Assembly (NCBI RefSeq): GCF_001475935.1
Contig: NZ_LDQA01000021.1
Span: 1-64,000 of the forward strand
Direction: 5' to 3'
DNA: 64,000 bases
DNA from: Aureimonas ureilytica
GTDB taxonomy: Bacteria; Pseudomonadota; Alphaproteobacteria; Rhizobiales; Rhizobiaceae
Below, one piece after another: positions 20,222 through 29,340 of this stretch (its first letter is position 1; the number at the start of each line of letters is the position of its first letter). Below the pieces are notes generated by a model, which ran no database searches, was not told the DNA's origin, and worked only from the letters and a program-made list of their open reading frames with translations. A program made the position numbers and the translations under genes.

Positions 20222-20732
20222 GTGTCGTTTCTCTCGTGTTCGTATGTGGACCCGGGCGACCGACAGGGCCGACCAGCATCCGACGCGAAGGGGTCGATCG
20301 CCGAGGGGCGCCCTGACAGGATGTCCTGATGCTGGGTGCGCCACGGCATAACAGGCCGCATCCGAGGATGCCGCCGGAAATCTGCGCGCCTTATAGGCCG
20401 ATCACCATGTCGCGTCAACCGAACGCAGGAGCCTCCGGCGGACCGGGCAGACAGGGGACGCAAGAGCGCTCTGTCGGATTTCTCCCGGCTTTCGCACGCG
20501 CGCGGCGCGTCGTTAACTCTTAGAGCGTCTACCAAAACCTCGGGGGTCGGCTGGCCGGCTCTTTTCGCCAACCACTTTGTCGCGAATGCTCGCCGATGCC
20601 GCCAGCATCGACTGCGCTTCGCTCCGCGTGGACTGACGAAAATCCCTCGCCCCGCCTCCGCCCGGAGGTTTTGTTAGGCGCTCTTGAGGAACGGAGCGGG
20701 CCGCCCGTCTCCGAAGCGGGAGGGAAGCTGCG
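20222..20732. other. rpsT upstream region with repeat element
   Basis: Contains the rpsT promoter region (20222 to about 20520) and the interspersed repeat at 20523-20683. No gene is supported. The short open frames here have no ribosome sites or family resemblance. Confidence 0.6.
20523..20683 (+). repeat. Interspersed element copy 1 (161 bp, terminal inverted repeats)
   Basis: Ends GAGCGTCTACCAAAACCTC and, on the other strand, GAGCGCCTAACAAAACCTC are inverted repeats. The centre holds the hairpin CGATGC-cgcca-GCATCG within CTCGCCGATGCCGCCAGCA. The same core and the tract GACGAAAATCCCTCG recur at 48063-48256, and a reverse-oriented relative of the same length is at 33510-33670. It carries no coding capacity of its own, as for a MITE or RIME-like element. 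Confidence 0.75.
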
Positions 20733-21386
20733 ATGCGCGTAGGGGCTTTTGCACTGGCGGCCTTGGCCGTTTTTTGGCCCGATCTGGTGGAAGCGAAGGC
20801 GCCCGCGCCGCCGAGCCCGCCCGAGATCACCTGGGACTGGTACAAGGCGGGCGAGACCTATCTGCGCTATAAGGTGCCCAATCCAGCCCTGTCCACGCGC
20901 TATTTCCGCAAGGCGGCGGAGCGCGGCAACACGTCGGCGCAATACAAGCTCGGGGAGCATTACGAAAACGGCGTCGGCGTGACCAAGAACTATCGCGAGG
21001 CCTATCGCTGGTATCGGCGCGCCGCCGACTCGGGCGATCGCTATGCCGCGTTCAAGGTCGGCTGGTTTCTCCAGAAGGGCATGGGCGTGCGCCATTCCTC
21101 GCGCGAGGCGGCGCGCTGGTATCAACGGGCGGCCGACCAGAACAATCCCTGGGGCTACCATATGCTGGGCTTCATGCTGGCCGATGGCGAGGGCGTGCGC
21201 CGCGACCCGGCCAAGGCGCGCCGCTATCTCGAAATCTCCGTGCGCGAGACCGGCGATCAATGGGCCAAATGGAAGCTCGCCCAACTCCTGCAAACCAGAG
21301 ACCCGGAGCGGGCGCGCAAGCTTTATGCGGAAGCCGCCGCGCAAGGAAACGGCGAAGCGCGGCGCGAACTCGCCGCCATGCGCTGA
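20733..21386 (+). CDS. Exported Sel1-repeat protein
   Basis: Protein of 217 residues with an N-terminal signal segment (MRVGAFALAALAVFWPDLVEA) and four to five Sel1-like TPR repeats of about 36 residues. The repeats start near ALSTRYFRKAAERGN, YREAYRWYRRAADSGD and REAARWYQRAADQN, each with the A-xx-LG-x-x-Y-x-x-G-x-G-V pattern (for example YKLGEHYENGVGV). Such solenoids mediate protein contacts. The partner is unknown. It lies 21 bp ahead of the xylanase gene on the same strand. Confidence 0.85.
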   Translation: MRVGAFALAALAVFWPDLVEAKAPAPPSPPEITWDWYKAGETYLRYKVPNPALSTRYFRKAAERGNTSAQYKLGEHYENGVGVTKNYREAYRWYRRAADSGDRYAAFKVGWFLQKGMGVRHSSREAARWYQRAADQNNPWGYHMLGFMLADGEGVRRDPAKARRYLEISVRETGDQWAKWKLAQLLQTRDPERARKLYAEAAAQGNGEARRELAAMR

Positions 21387-21407
21387 CGCTCGGAGCGATG
21401 GAGGGCG

Positions 21408-22631
21408 ATGGAGGGGCGGGAGGCGGGAGGCGATAGACCCGCGCGACGACGAGACGGCCTGGGGCGGCGCGGCCATCTCGCGCCCGCGCCCGCCGCTGGC
21501 CATCCGCTCAACCGGCGCGCGCTTCTGCTTCTGGGGGTGAGCGGCTTCGTGCTGGCCTCGGCCGAGCCCTCCAGCGCGCCCGAGCGCCCGTCCTTGCGGC
21601 AGGCCGCCGCGCGCACCGGCCGGCGCTTCGGCGCGGCGGTGCGTATCGAACAGATCGTGGCCGAGCCCGATCTCCGGGATGCGGTGCTCGCCGACTGCGA
21701 CGCGCTGACGCCCGAAATCGCGATGAAATGGGATGCGATCGAGCCCGAGCCCGGCCGGCGCGATTTTTCGCGCGCGGACGGGCTGGTCCGTTTCGCGCAA
21801 GACAACGGCCGCGCGCTGCATGGCCACACGCTGCTCTGGCACCGCAGCGTGCCCGCCTGGGCGGAAGCGGCGCTGCGCGAGACGCCTGATTGGGGGCTGA
21901 TCTCGGCGCATTTCGAATCCGTCCTGGCGCGCTACGGCGCGGATATCACGACATGGGATGTCGTGAACGAGCCGATCGACACCGGCCAGCGCATGGACGG
22001 ATTGCGCACCAGCGTCTTCCTCGCCGCCTTCGGGGAGGACTATATCGAGCGCGCCTTCGTGGAAGCGCGGGCGCACGCGCCGCAGGCGGTCCTGTTCCTC
22101 AACGAATACGGGCTCGACTACGACATTCCCGTCGAGACCGACCGGCGCTATCTCCTCCTGAAGCTGATCGAGAAGCTGAAGGTGCGAGGCGCGCCGCTCG
22201 GCGGCATTGGGCTCCAGGCGCATCTGGACCTGCGCAAGGGGCCCTTCTCCGAGCCCGTTCTCGCCCGCTTTCTGGGGGAGATCCGGGGCTTCGGGCTCGA
22301 CATCCACATCACCGAACTCGATGTGCGCGAGCGCGATCTGACGGCCCCGCCCGCCCTGCGCGACCGGCTCGTGGCCGAGATCGCTAAGCGCTATCTCGAC
22401 GTGGCGCTGGACTGCCCGAGCGTTTCGGCCGTCTCGACTTGGGGCCTGTCCACCCGCCATTCCTGGCTCGCGATCGAGCCGGAGGATCTCGACTTCTACT
22501 GGCGTCTCGTCGGCAACCAAGGCCCAGGCCCCGGCTTCAACCGGGGCCTGCCCTATGATTCCGACATGCGCCCCGCGCCGATGCGCGAGGCGATCCTGGC
22601 GGCCTTCGAAAGGCGGCCATTGTCTCTCTAA
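21408..22631 (+). CDS. GH10 endo-1,4-beta-xylanase, Tat-type signal
   Basis: Glycoside hydrolase family 10 enzyme of about 407 residues that cuts beta-1,4-xylan internally. The acid/base Glu188 is in WDVVNEPID and the nucleophile Glu303 in HITELDVRE; the spacing of 115 is normal for GH10. LNRRALLLLGVSGFVLASAEP is a twin-arginine-like export signal, preceded by about 34 residues rich in Arg and Gly that suggest the true start may be internal. It is convergent with a UDP-xylose synthesis operon, so it may trim an own xylose polymer or degrade plant hemicellulose. Confidence 0.88.
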   Translation: MEGREAGGDRPARRRDGLGRRGHLAPAPAAGHPLNRRALLLLGVSGFVLASAEPSSAPERPSLRQAAARTGRRFGAAVRIEQIVAEPDLRDAVLADCDALTPEIAMKWDAIEPEPGRRDFSRADGLVRFAQDNGRALHGHTLLWHRSVPAWAEAALRETPDWGLISAHFESVLARYGADITTWDVVNEPIDTGQRMDGLRTSVFLAAFGEDYIERAFVEARAHAPQAVLFLNEYGLDYDIPVETDRRYLLLKLIEKLKVRGAPLGGIGLQAHLDLRKGPFSEPVLARFLGEIRGFGLDIHITELDVRERDLTAPPALRDRLVAEIAKRYLDVALDCPSVSAVSTWGLSTRHSWLAIEPEDLDFYWRLVGNQGPGPGFNRGLPYDSDMRPAPMREAILAAFERRPLSL

Positions 22632-22634
22632 AGG

Positions 22635-23771
22635 TCAGACCACGAGCCGCGAGCCCTGCAATTCGCCCAGGCAGGTCTGCGCCCGGTCCACCGGGCGGCG
22701 GGCGCGGGAAACCCATTCGATCAGCTCGCCCATACCTTCCTCGAAGCCGCGCCGGGGCGTGAGGCCGAAATCGCGCTCCAGCTTGGAAATGTCGGCGAAG
22801 CAATGCCGGATATCGCCGACGCGATGCTGGCCAAGAATCTCCGGGCCGATATTCTTGTGCAGGAGACGGGCGAGCACGGCGGCGATCTCGCGCACCGTGA
22901 TCGAGCGCCCGGAGCCGACATTGTAATAGTCCCAGACGGACATGTCGCTGTCGAGCACGGTGGCGAAGGCGCGCGCGACGTCATGCACATGCACGAAGTC
23001 GCGCCGCTGCGACCCGTCCTCGAAAACGAGCGGGGGCTGGTCGTTCAGAAGGCGCGAGATGAAGATGGCGGCCACCCCCGTATAGGGGTTCGACAGTGCC
23101 TGGCGCGAGCCATAGGCGTTGAACAGGCGCAGCGCCACGGTCGGGATGCCGAGCGCGCGGCCGACCGAAAGAAACATCTCCTCATGGTCGCGCTTGTTGA
23201 CGGCATAGATCGAGGCGGGCTGAAGCAGCTTGTCCTCGGCCGTCGGTACGGGAACGAGCGGGCTGCCGTCCTCGTCCGCCAGCTCCCATTCATGGGCGGC
23301 GAGCTGTTCGTGCGGGCGAAGGGCGGGGGCGACGGTGCCGCAGCGCCCGCTATAGGCCCCTTCGCCATAGATCGACATGGAGGAGGCGACCGCGATGCGC
23401 TGCACCTTGTGCGGCCGGCGCGACAGCGTTTCGAGCATGATCGCCGCCGTCATGACATTGTTGCGGCAGTAATCGACGATATTCGTCATGGACTGGCCGA
23501 CGCCCACCGAGGCGGCGAGATGGGCCAGATGCGTAACGCCCGTGAGCGCGCTTTCGAACACGCCGTCGTCCAGAATATCGCCCCGGATGCGTCGGGCGCG
23601 GCGGTCGAGATAGACGGGCCAGCCATCGGCATCGACCTCCGCATCGGCATGGACCTGGGGTTTCAGGCAGTCGAGCACGCTCACCTCGAAATCGCGTTCG
23701 AGAAGCTGGTCGATGAGATGCGAGCCGATGAAGCCGGCGCCGCCCGTGACGAGAACATGACCTTTGGACAT
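22635..23771 (-). CDS. NAD-dependent sugar-nucleotide epimerase/dehydratase
   Basis: Extended SDR protein of 378 residues. The NAD motif is HVLVTGGAGFIGSHLIDQL, and the catalytic pair is Tyr-x3-Lys in SIYAVNKRDHEE. LRLFNAYGSRQALSNPYTGV and the late HRVGDIRHCFADISK match UDP-glucose/GlcNAc 4-epimerase-like and dehydratase-like enzymes. The exact substrate cannot be told. It is the last gene of the operon uxs-ugd-GT2-epimerase, 26 bp after the glycosyltransferase, so it likely shapes a sugar nucleotide for the same polymer. Confidence 0.88.
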   Translation of the reverse strand: MSKGHVLVTGGAGFIGSHLIDQLLERDFEVSVLDCLKPQVHADAEVDADGWPVYLDRRARRIRGDILDDGVFESALTGVTHLAHLAASVGVGQSMTNIVDYCRNNVMTAAIMLETLSRRPHKVQRIAVASSMSIYGEGAYSGRCGTVAPALRPHEQLAAHEWELADEDGSPLVPVPTAEDKLLQPASIYAVNKRDHEEMFLSVGRALGIPTVALRLFNAYGSRQALSNPYTGVAAIFISRLLNDQPPLVFEDGSQRRDFVHVHDVARAFATVLDSDMSVWDYYNVGSGRSITVREIAAVLARLLHKNIGPEILGQHRVGDIRHCFADISKLERDFGLTPRRGFEEGMGELIEWVSRARRPVDRAQTCLGELQGSRLVV

Positions 23772-23797
23772 GGGTGTCTTCCTTGGGAAACGAGGGA

Positions 23798-25327
23798 TCA
23801 GAGGGCGAGGCCGCCGGCGGAGGCCTGCGGTTCGCCGGTGAGATTGCGATTGGCGGGAATGGGGATCGGCAGGTCTGCGCCCAGGCGCACCACGGCCGGC
23901 TGCGAGCCGGCGACGGTGCGCACCAGCTCGTGATTGGCGTCGATCTTCACCGTGCGCTCCCAGACGAGCCCGCGATCACGCAGGAACATCCAGAAGCCGA
24001 TGGCGAGCGGCACCAGCCAGATGAGCCACCAGAGAACGAGCGAGGCCGGGTTGACGCGCAGGAGATAGCGCAGCCGGTCCACCCGCTGCGGCAGGATGAG
24101 CTTCGCCCGCCGCCAGACCGAGAGATAGATCGCCCCCAGCGTCACCGCGAAGGTGGCGATGTTGAAGGCGGCGAGCGCCAGCGACCAGTCCGGCACGGGA
24201 CTGACCCCCGCCTTCCATTCGGCCAGCGCCCAAAGGCCGAGCGGCAGGCCGATCGCGTTGGCTGACAGCGACAGGCAGGGGCCGAAGTTCAGCCGCGCCC
24301 GGAAGCGCTGCCAGGGCGTCATGCCCATGTCCTTCAAGGGCTGGGCGAGGCTCTGGAAGAAGCCGCAGACCCAGCGCTTGCGCTGCGTGATGCCGTGGCC
24401 GAGCGTCGAGGGCACTTCCTCGATCAAGGGGTTCTGGATGATGCCGATGCGCTTGCCATGGGTCCAGAAGCGCATCCCGACTTCCGGGTCCTCGATCGTG
24501 ATCCAGGGGTGGAAGCCGCCGAGCGCCAGGAGATCGGACGCGCGGAAGAACAGGCCCTTGCCGAGCACCCAGAAGGGCTGCCGGCCACGGGCCGAGAGAT
24601 GGGGATAGAGAAACCCGTCCCAGGCCATATGGTCGAAGGCGTGCCAGGAGGCAGGCAGGGTGGAGAGGAGATTGCCGGCGATGTTCTGGGCCTGCAGGAC
24701 ATCGTAATGGCGCATCCCGGCCGAGGCCGCGAGGAAATGGTCCGGCGGCGGGCAGGAATCGGCGTCGATATAATTGACGAGGAAATCCTCGCCGCCCGCC
24801 ATCTCCTCGGCCAGGGTGTAAAAGGCATAGACGAGCTGACGCGTCTTCTTCGGGGGCAGGGCGCGAACGCCCGCCCGCTTGCCCTTGTGCCACCAATAGG
24901 CCTTCGGGTTCTCGTCCCAGCTGCGCCAGACCACCTGCCAGGACGGATCGGTCGTGGCGGGCACCTCGACGATCTGCAGGAAGGCGAATTCCTGCGCGAG
25001 CCGCCGCAGGCTTTCCACGGTCGCCGTGTCGTTGGCATTGGGAATGGCGACGACACGGTAGCGCGCGGCGGGATAGTCGATGCGGGCGAGCGATAGAAAG
25101 GTCGTCCGCATCGTGGATTCGAGTTCGCGCAGCACGGGGTAGAAGAGCACGATATAGGGGTGCTCCTCCGGCTGGCGGCCCTCCGCCTCGCTTGGGTTCA
25201 CCCAGTCCACCGGCAGACGCAGGAAGAACAGGCCGAGCCCCAGCGAGAGGGCATAGAGGATCTGGGACAGGAGGAAGGCGGACACGAGAATCGTGTCCGC
25301 GCCTCCCGCCATGGCGAGCGAGGACAT
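23798..25327 (-). CDS. Membrane glycosyltransferase family 2 (cellulose synthase-like)
   Basis: Polytopic protein of 509 residues. An N-terminal membrane segment (LLSQILYALSLGLGLFFL) precedes a GT-A domain with YIDADS as the DxD-type site, EDPEVGMRFW and the processive-enzyme motif QRKRWVCGF (Q-x-x-RW). At least three C-terminal membrane segments follow. It probably polymerises or transfers sugars at the inner membrane from the UDP-sugars made by the two upstream genes. No BcsB/BcsC-like partner or Wzx/Wzy gene is seen. Confidence 0.88.
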   Translation of the reverse strand: MSSLAMAGGADTILVSAFLLSQILYALSLGLGLFFLRLPVDWVNPSEAEGRQPEEHPYIVLFYPVLRELESTMRTTFLSLARIDYPAARYRVVAIPNANDTATVESLRRLAQEFAFLQIVEVPATTDPSWQVVWRSWDENPKAYWWHKGKRAGVRALPPKKTRQLVYAFYTLAEEMAGGEDFLVNYIDADSCPPPDHFLAASAGMRHYDVLQAQNIAGNLLSTLPASWHAFDHMAWDGFLYPHLSARGRQPFWVLGKGLFFRASDLLALGGFHPWITIEDPEVGMRFWTHGKRIGIIQNPLIEEVPSTLGHGITQRKRWVCGFFQSLAQPLKDMGMTPWQRFRARLNFGPCLSLSANAIGLPLGLWALAEWKAGVSPVPDWSLALAAFNIATFAVTLGAIYLSVWRRAKLILPQRVDRLRYLLRVNPASLVLWWLIWLVPLAIGFWMFLRDRGLVWERTVKIDANHELVRTVAGSQPAVVRLGADLPIPIPANRNLTGEPQASAGGLAL

Positions 25328-25348
25328 GGCTTTGTGTCTCCCCTCGCG

Positions 25349-26812
25349 TCAGGTGGCGTGGCCGTTGAGGCCGGTCTTGGCCGCCTTCGCCGCCGCGACG
25401 AGCTCCAGCGGCGGCAGGTCGGCCGGCGACAGCGCCGGCATGGCCTCGCTCGGCCGCACCGCCGGGACGGGCGGCAAGGGTACGGGGAGAGGCGCGGGCA
25501 TGGCCAGCTTTTCGCGCCGCCCGATGCCGAAGGCGCGCAGGCCGGCGGCGCGAAGGCGCTCGGGCGAGAGCATGTTGCGCAGGTCCACGAATACGTCGCC
25601 GCGCATCGAGGCCTTGACGCGGGCGAGGTCGAGCGCGGCGAATTCCGGCCAGTCGGTCAGAAGCAGGGCCGCGTCCGCCCCGTCCAGGCACTCGTAGGCG
25701 CTTCGCGTATAGTCCGCCTCCGGCAGGAGCGAGCGGGCATGGGCCATGCCTTCTGGATCGAAGATGCGCAGCCTTGCCCCCGCCGCCCGAAGCGCGGCGA
25801 GAATCGGCAGCGAAGGGGCCTGGCGCATGTCGTCCGTGCCCGCCTTGAAGGTGACGCCGAGCACGGCGATCGTTCGCCCGTGCGCTTCGCCGAGCGCGCG
25901 GATGACGCGCCGGCCCATGGCCCGCTTGCGCCCCTCGTTGGCCGCCACCGTGCTTTCCACGAGGCGCAACTGGACGCCATGCCCTTGGGCGGCGGCGAGC
26001 AGGGCCTCCGTGTCCTTGGGAAAGCACGAGCCGCCATAGCCCGGCCCCGGCCGCAGGAAGGCGGCCCCGATGCGCCGGTCCAGCCCCATGCCGAGCGAGA
26101 CTTCCTCGACATCGGCATCCGCCGCCTCGCAGAGATCGGCGATCTCGTTGATGAAGGCGATCTTGGCGGCCAGAAAAGCGTTGGCGGCATATTTGATCAT
26201 CTCCGCCGAGGCGCGCTCGGTGAAGACGAGAGGCGCGCCCCGCTCCGTCAGCGGGCGGTAGATATCGGCCAGGAGACGGCGCGCCGGTTTGGCGCTTGTG
26301 CCCACCACGATCCGATCCGGCGCGCGGAAATCGGCCAGCGCCGAGCCCTCGCGCAGGAATTCGGGATTGGACACGACATCGAAGGCGATGCCGGGTCTGA
26401 CATCGCGCAGGATACGCTCCACCGCCTCGCCCGTGCCGACCGGGACGGTGGACTTCACGATCACGGCGAGCGGGCGCACCGCCGCGCGGCCGATCGCCTC
26501 GGCCACGGCATGGACGGCCGACAGATCGGCCGAATGGTCGATCGCCGAGGGCGGCGTGCCGACAGCGACGAAGACGGCGCGCACGCGCCGGTCGAGCGGC
26601 AGCGCGCCCGACGCAAAGCTCAGGCGCCCCGCCGCGACCTCGCTCTTGACCAACTCTTCGAGCCCCGGCTCGAAGATCGGCATCTCGCCGCGCTGGAGAC
26701 GGGCGATCTTGCCCGCATCCGTGTCATAGCAGGTGATGTCGTGGCCGAGTTCGGCGAGGCACGCGCCGGTGACGAGGCCGACATAGCCGGTTCCGATGAC
26801 GACGATCCTCAT
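25349..26812 (-). CDS. ugd: UDP-glucose 6-dehydrogenase
   Basis: Oxidises UDP-glucose to UDP-glucuronate with two NAD. The 487-residue protein starts MRIVVIGTGYVGLVTGACLAE and carries the catalytic Cys in PGYGGSCFPKDT. The middle NAFLAAKIAFINEIADL and the late LGVTFKAGTDDMR are also typical. A Pro/Ala-rich tail of about 55 residues after the enzyme core is extra. Its ATG overlaps the end of uxs by 4 bp. The product is the substrate of the uxs enzyme. Confidence 0.94.
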   Translation of the reverse strand: MRIVVIGTGYVGLVTGACLAELGHDITCYDTDAGKIARLQRGEMPIFEPGLEELVKSEVAAGRLSFASGALPLDRRVRAVFVAVGTPPSAIDHSADLSAVHAVAEAIGRAAVRPLAVIVKSTVPVGTGEAVERILRDVRPGIAFDVVSNPEFLREGSALADFRAPDRIVVGTSAKPARRLLADIYRPLTERGAPLVFTERASAEMIKYAANAFLAAKIAFINEIADLCEAADADVEEVSLGMGLDRRIGAAFLRPGPGYGGSCFPKDTEALLAAAQGHGVQLRLVESTVAANEGRKRAMGRRVIRALGEAHGRTIAVLGVTFKAGTDDMRQAPSLPILAALRAAGARLRIFDPEGMAHARSLLPEADYTRSAYECLDGADAALLLTDWPEFAALDLARVKASMRGDVFVDLRNMLSPERLRAAGLRAFGIGRREKLAMPAPLPVPLPPVPAVRPSEAMPALSPADLPPLELVAAAKAAKTGLNGHAT

Positions 26813-27903
26813 GACACCAGCACTCCCTCGGCTTGCGGGCGGGCCGCTTGAGGGCGGGCCGCCGTAGCGAGGAAGCCTGGCAGGAGGCGCATTGGCGGCT
26901 CGGCCGCGATACGGCCGGCGAAATAGTCGATCGTGCGGGTCAACCCCGCGCGCAGCGAAACCTTGGGCTCCCAGTTCAGAAGGGCCCTCGCCTTGGCGAT
27001 GTCGGGCCTGCGGCGGCGCGGATCGTCCACCGGAAGCGGGCGGCGCACGATGCGCGAGCGCGAGCCGGTGAGGTCCACCACCAGCTCGGCCAGTTCGTCC
27101 ATCCGTGTTTCCACCGGATTGCCGAGATTGACCGGGCCGGATGGATCGCCGTCCAGCGCCATCAGCGCGAGGAAGCCGGCGATCAGATCGTCGGCATAGC
27201 AGAAAGAGCGCGTCTGCGATCCGTCGCCATAGACGGTGATGTCCTCGCCGCGCAGCGCCTGCACCACGAAGTTGGAGACGACGCGCCCGTCGTCCGGGTG
27301 CATGAAGGGGCCGTAGGTGTTGAAGATGCGCGCCATGCGCAGCTCCAGCCCGGCGCGTGCGCAGCCATCGGTGAACACGGCTTCGGCGAAGCGCTTGCCC
27401 TCGTCGTAGCAGGCGCGGGGGCCGACCGGATTCACATGGCCGGCATAGGTTTCGGGCTGGGGGTGGATGTCCGGGTCGCCGTAGACCTCCGAGGTCGAGG
27501 CGTGGAAAATCCGCGCCCCATCCTCGGCCGCGCGCTCCAGAACGCGCCGCGCCCCGTCCGCGCAGATGAAGAGCGTGCGTACGGGGTCGCGCTGGTAATG
27601 CGGCGGGGAGGCCGGGCAGGCGAGGTTCCAAATCTCGTCGAAGCGCGGCAGGCCGGCCGGGAAGGGCTCGACCACGTCATGCTCGATGAGGGTGAGGCGA
27701 TTTGTCGCCACGAGCGGGCGCAGGTTCTCCCGGCTGCCCGTGGCGTAATTGTCGAGGGACACGACATGGTGCCCGCGTGCGAGCAGGGCTTCGCACAGAT
27801 GCGTGCCGAGAAATCCGGCGCCGCCTGTCACGGCGACGACTTTGCCGGAAGATGATCGCGGCAAGGAACGAGCCGGGCGAGCCGGCCGATGCTGAATTTT
27901 CAT
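26809..27903 (-). CDS. uxs: UDP-glucuronate decarboxylase (UDP-xylose synthase)
   Basis: Extended SDR of 364 residues predicted to convert UDP-glucuronate to UDP-xylose. VVAVTGGAGFLGTHLCEAL is the NAD site. The UXS-type blocks NLACPASPPHYQRDPVRT, ARIFNTYGPFMHPDDGRVV and YGDGSQTRSFCY are clear, though the usual Tyr-x3-Lys reads ACYDEGKRFAE. ATG 27903 was chosen because it begins a compact basic leader; the frame is open to 28014. First gene of the operon, overlapping ugd. Confidence 0.9.
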   Translation of the reverse strand: MKIQHRPARPARSLPRSSSGKVVAVTGGAGFLGTHLCEALLARGHHVVSLDNYATGSRENLRPLVATNRLTLIEHDVVEPFPAGLPRFDEIWNLACPASPPHYQRDPVRTLFICADGARRVLERAAEDGARIFHASTSEVYGDPDIHPQPETYAGHVNPVGPRACYDEGKRFAEAVFTDGCARAGLELRMARIFNTYGPFMHPDDGRVVSNFVVQALRGEDITVYGDGSQTRSFCYADDLIAGFLALMALDGDPSGPVNLGNPVETRMDELAELVVDLTGSRSRIVRRPLPVDDPRRRRPDIAKARALLNWEPKVSLRAGLTRTIDYFAGRIAAEPPMRLLPGFLATAARPQAARPQAEGVLVS

Positions 27904-28545
27904 GATGAACCGCCGACGTTTCGAGGAAGGATTGTCGGGATATTCCCGACATGAACTCCAATGAATGCCGATTCTGGGATATGGAATCAGAGAAAAGGCA
28001 GTCGAACGCCGCAATCGTCTTCCGATTACTTACACAGCCGATGGAGGGGTGCAAGCCTCGCACAAGGCCAGCGATTCGCAGTCCACCAACAGAAGTCTGT
28101 TGACGGCGCTTTCAGCGCGGCCTGTTGTAACCTCCGGTTTATCGCGTTGCGAAGCGCAGGACGACGGCGAGACCATCGACACGAGCCGGATCCTTCTCTT
28201 CGAGATTGTGTCTGGAGACCTGTCCCTGCCATTCCAACAATTGCCGCCGACGCAGTGGGCGGCCCTCAAAGGTCAGAGCGGCAAGCCGACGGGAAGTATT
28301 ACCCTCGCAGGTCGTATCCTCGGAACTAACCCAAATGGGTGAGACATTCTGTGCGCTGCAAATGGAAAGCGATCAAGACTGTGGACCTGAACGCATATAC
28401 ACCCCGCATGGGCATTGAAGATGCTTGATTTTTCCGCAACGTAATATCTTTATGTAAGCAGTCTTCGGGCTTGTCCGAATATACGCTTTGGGAATGTAAG
28501 GTGGGGATTTTCCTGACGCAATAAAAACCCACGATCGGGGGTGTT
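27904..28545. other. Gene-poor divergent region between uxs operon and response regulator
   Basis: About 640 bp with lower GC than its surroundings, especially 28420-28545. It must contain the promoters of the uxs operon and of the response-regulator gene. Overlapping open frames at 27961-28342 exist on the plus strand but lack ribosome sites and family resemblance. I see no repeat or RNA gene I can support. Confidence 0.5.
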
Positions 28546-29250
28546 ATGTGTAACGTCTTACTGGTGACGGACGAGCCGTGTTTTGCCGCTGGTTTCGTGA
28601 GCGTGCTGGAGCGGCAGGACTTCGCCGAACTGCGGGTTGCAACCTGCGTGACCGACCTGTCCGAAGCCATGGAAACCGTGCGCGCCACGCAGGCGGATGT
28701 GGTGGCACTGGATGTCGCCATGGCGGGGTTCGACGCCGATGCGCTGGCGGCTTTCCATCGCGCCTTGAATGCGCGTTCAGGGCTTCTTGTTCTGGAACAG
28801 GCGCGCCAGCGCGAGTCGGTGGAGGCTGCCTTCTCGGCCGGGGCGCGGGGCTATATCCTGAAATCGGCGGGCGAGGCCGACCTGTTCGACGCCGTGCGCC
28901 GCGTGGCGCGGGGCGAAACCTATCTCGATCCGCGTCTGGTGCCCGTCATGATGGCGCCCCAGATCAACCGGAACGACCATGCCGCCGTTTTGACCCGACT
29001 CGACACGACCTGCGGACGCGTTTCGGCGCGCGAATTGTCGGTCCTGCGGCGCACGGCCTATGGCTACAGCGCCAAGGAGATCGCCAGGGATCTCGACATC
29101 AGCCAGAAGTCGGTCGAGACCTACAAGGCGCGCGCCATCGCCAAGCTCGGCCTCGCCTCTCGCTCCGACATCATCCGCTATGCCCATCGCGCCGGCTGGT
29201 TCAACTCGATCCTCGAGTTCGATGGCGGCGAGGAGCGCCGCCCCCACTGA
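28546..29250 (+). CDS. NarL/LuxR-family response regulator (orphan)
   Basis: Two-domain regulator of 234 residues. The receiver has the acidic pair in VTDEPCF, the phosphoacceptor Asp56 in VVALDVAMAG and the Lys of YILKSAGEAD. The C-terminal LuxR helix-turn-helix is RELSVLRRTAYGYSAKEIARD followed by ISQKSVETYKARAIAKLGL. No histidine kinase is adjacent. Being divergent from the uxs-ugd-GT2 operon it may control polysaccharide synthesis, which is inference from position only. Confidence 0.88.
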   Translation: MCNVLLVTDEPCFAAGFVSVLERQDFAELRVATCVTDLSEAMETVRATQADVVALDVAMAGFDADALAAFHRALNARSGLLVLEQARQRESVEAAFSAGARGYILKSAGEADLFDAVRRVARGETYLDPRLVPVMMAPQINRNDHAAVLTRLDTTCGRVSARELSVLRRTAYGYSAKEIARDLDISQKSVETYKARAIAKLGLASRSDIIRYAHRAGWFNSILEFDGGEERRPH

Positions 29251-29298
29251 TACAAGAGGACGTGGGCTCGGCCACCGCAGCGATGATCGGGTCTTCGG

Positions 29299-29336
29299 CG
29301 CTTGAGGGAACCTCGCTTTCGAGGTTCCCTCAAGCG
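29299..29336. terminator. Perfect 17-bp hairpin between convergent genes
   Basis: CGCTTGAGGGAACCTCG and CGAGGTTCCCTCAAGCG pair without mismatch around a CTTT loop. It lies between the ends of the response regulator and the HEPN-like gene, as a terminator would, but neither side has a T run. Confidence 0.6.
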
Positions 29337-29340
29337 CTTG

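Noticed and set aside
20529-22520. Long minus-strand open frame (663 codons) across repeat copy 1, Sel1 gene and xylanase
   Set aside because: Antisense to two well-supported genes; the part in the repeat translates a non-coding element.
27961-28342. Two overlapping small genes before the response regulator
   Set aside because: No ribosome sites, overlapping frames and translations without resemblance; most likely promoter DNA.
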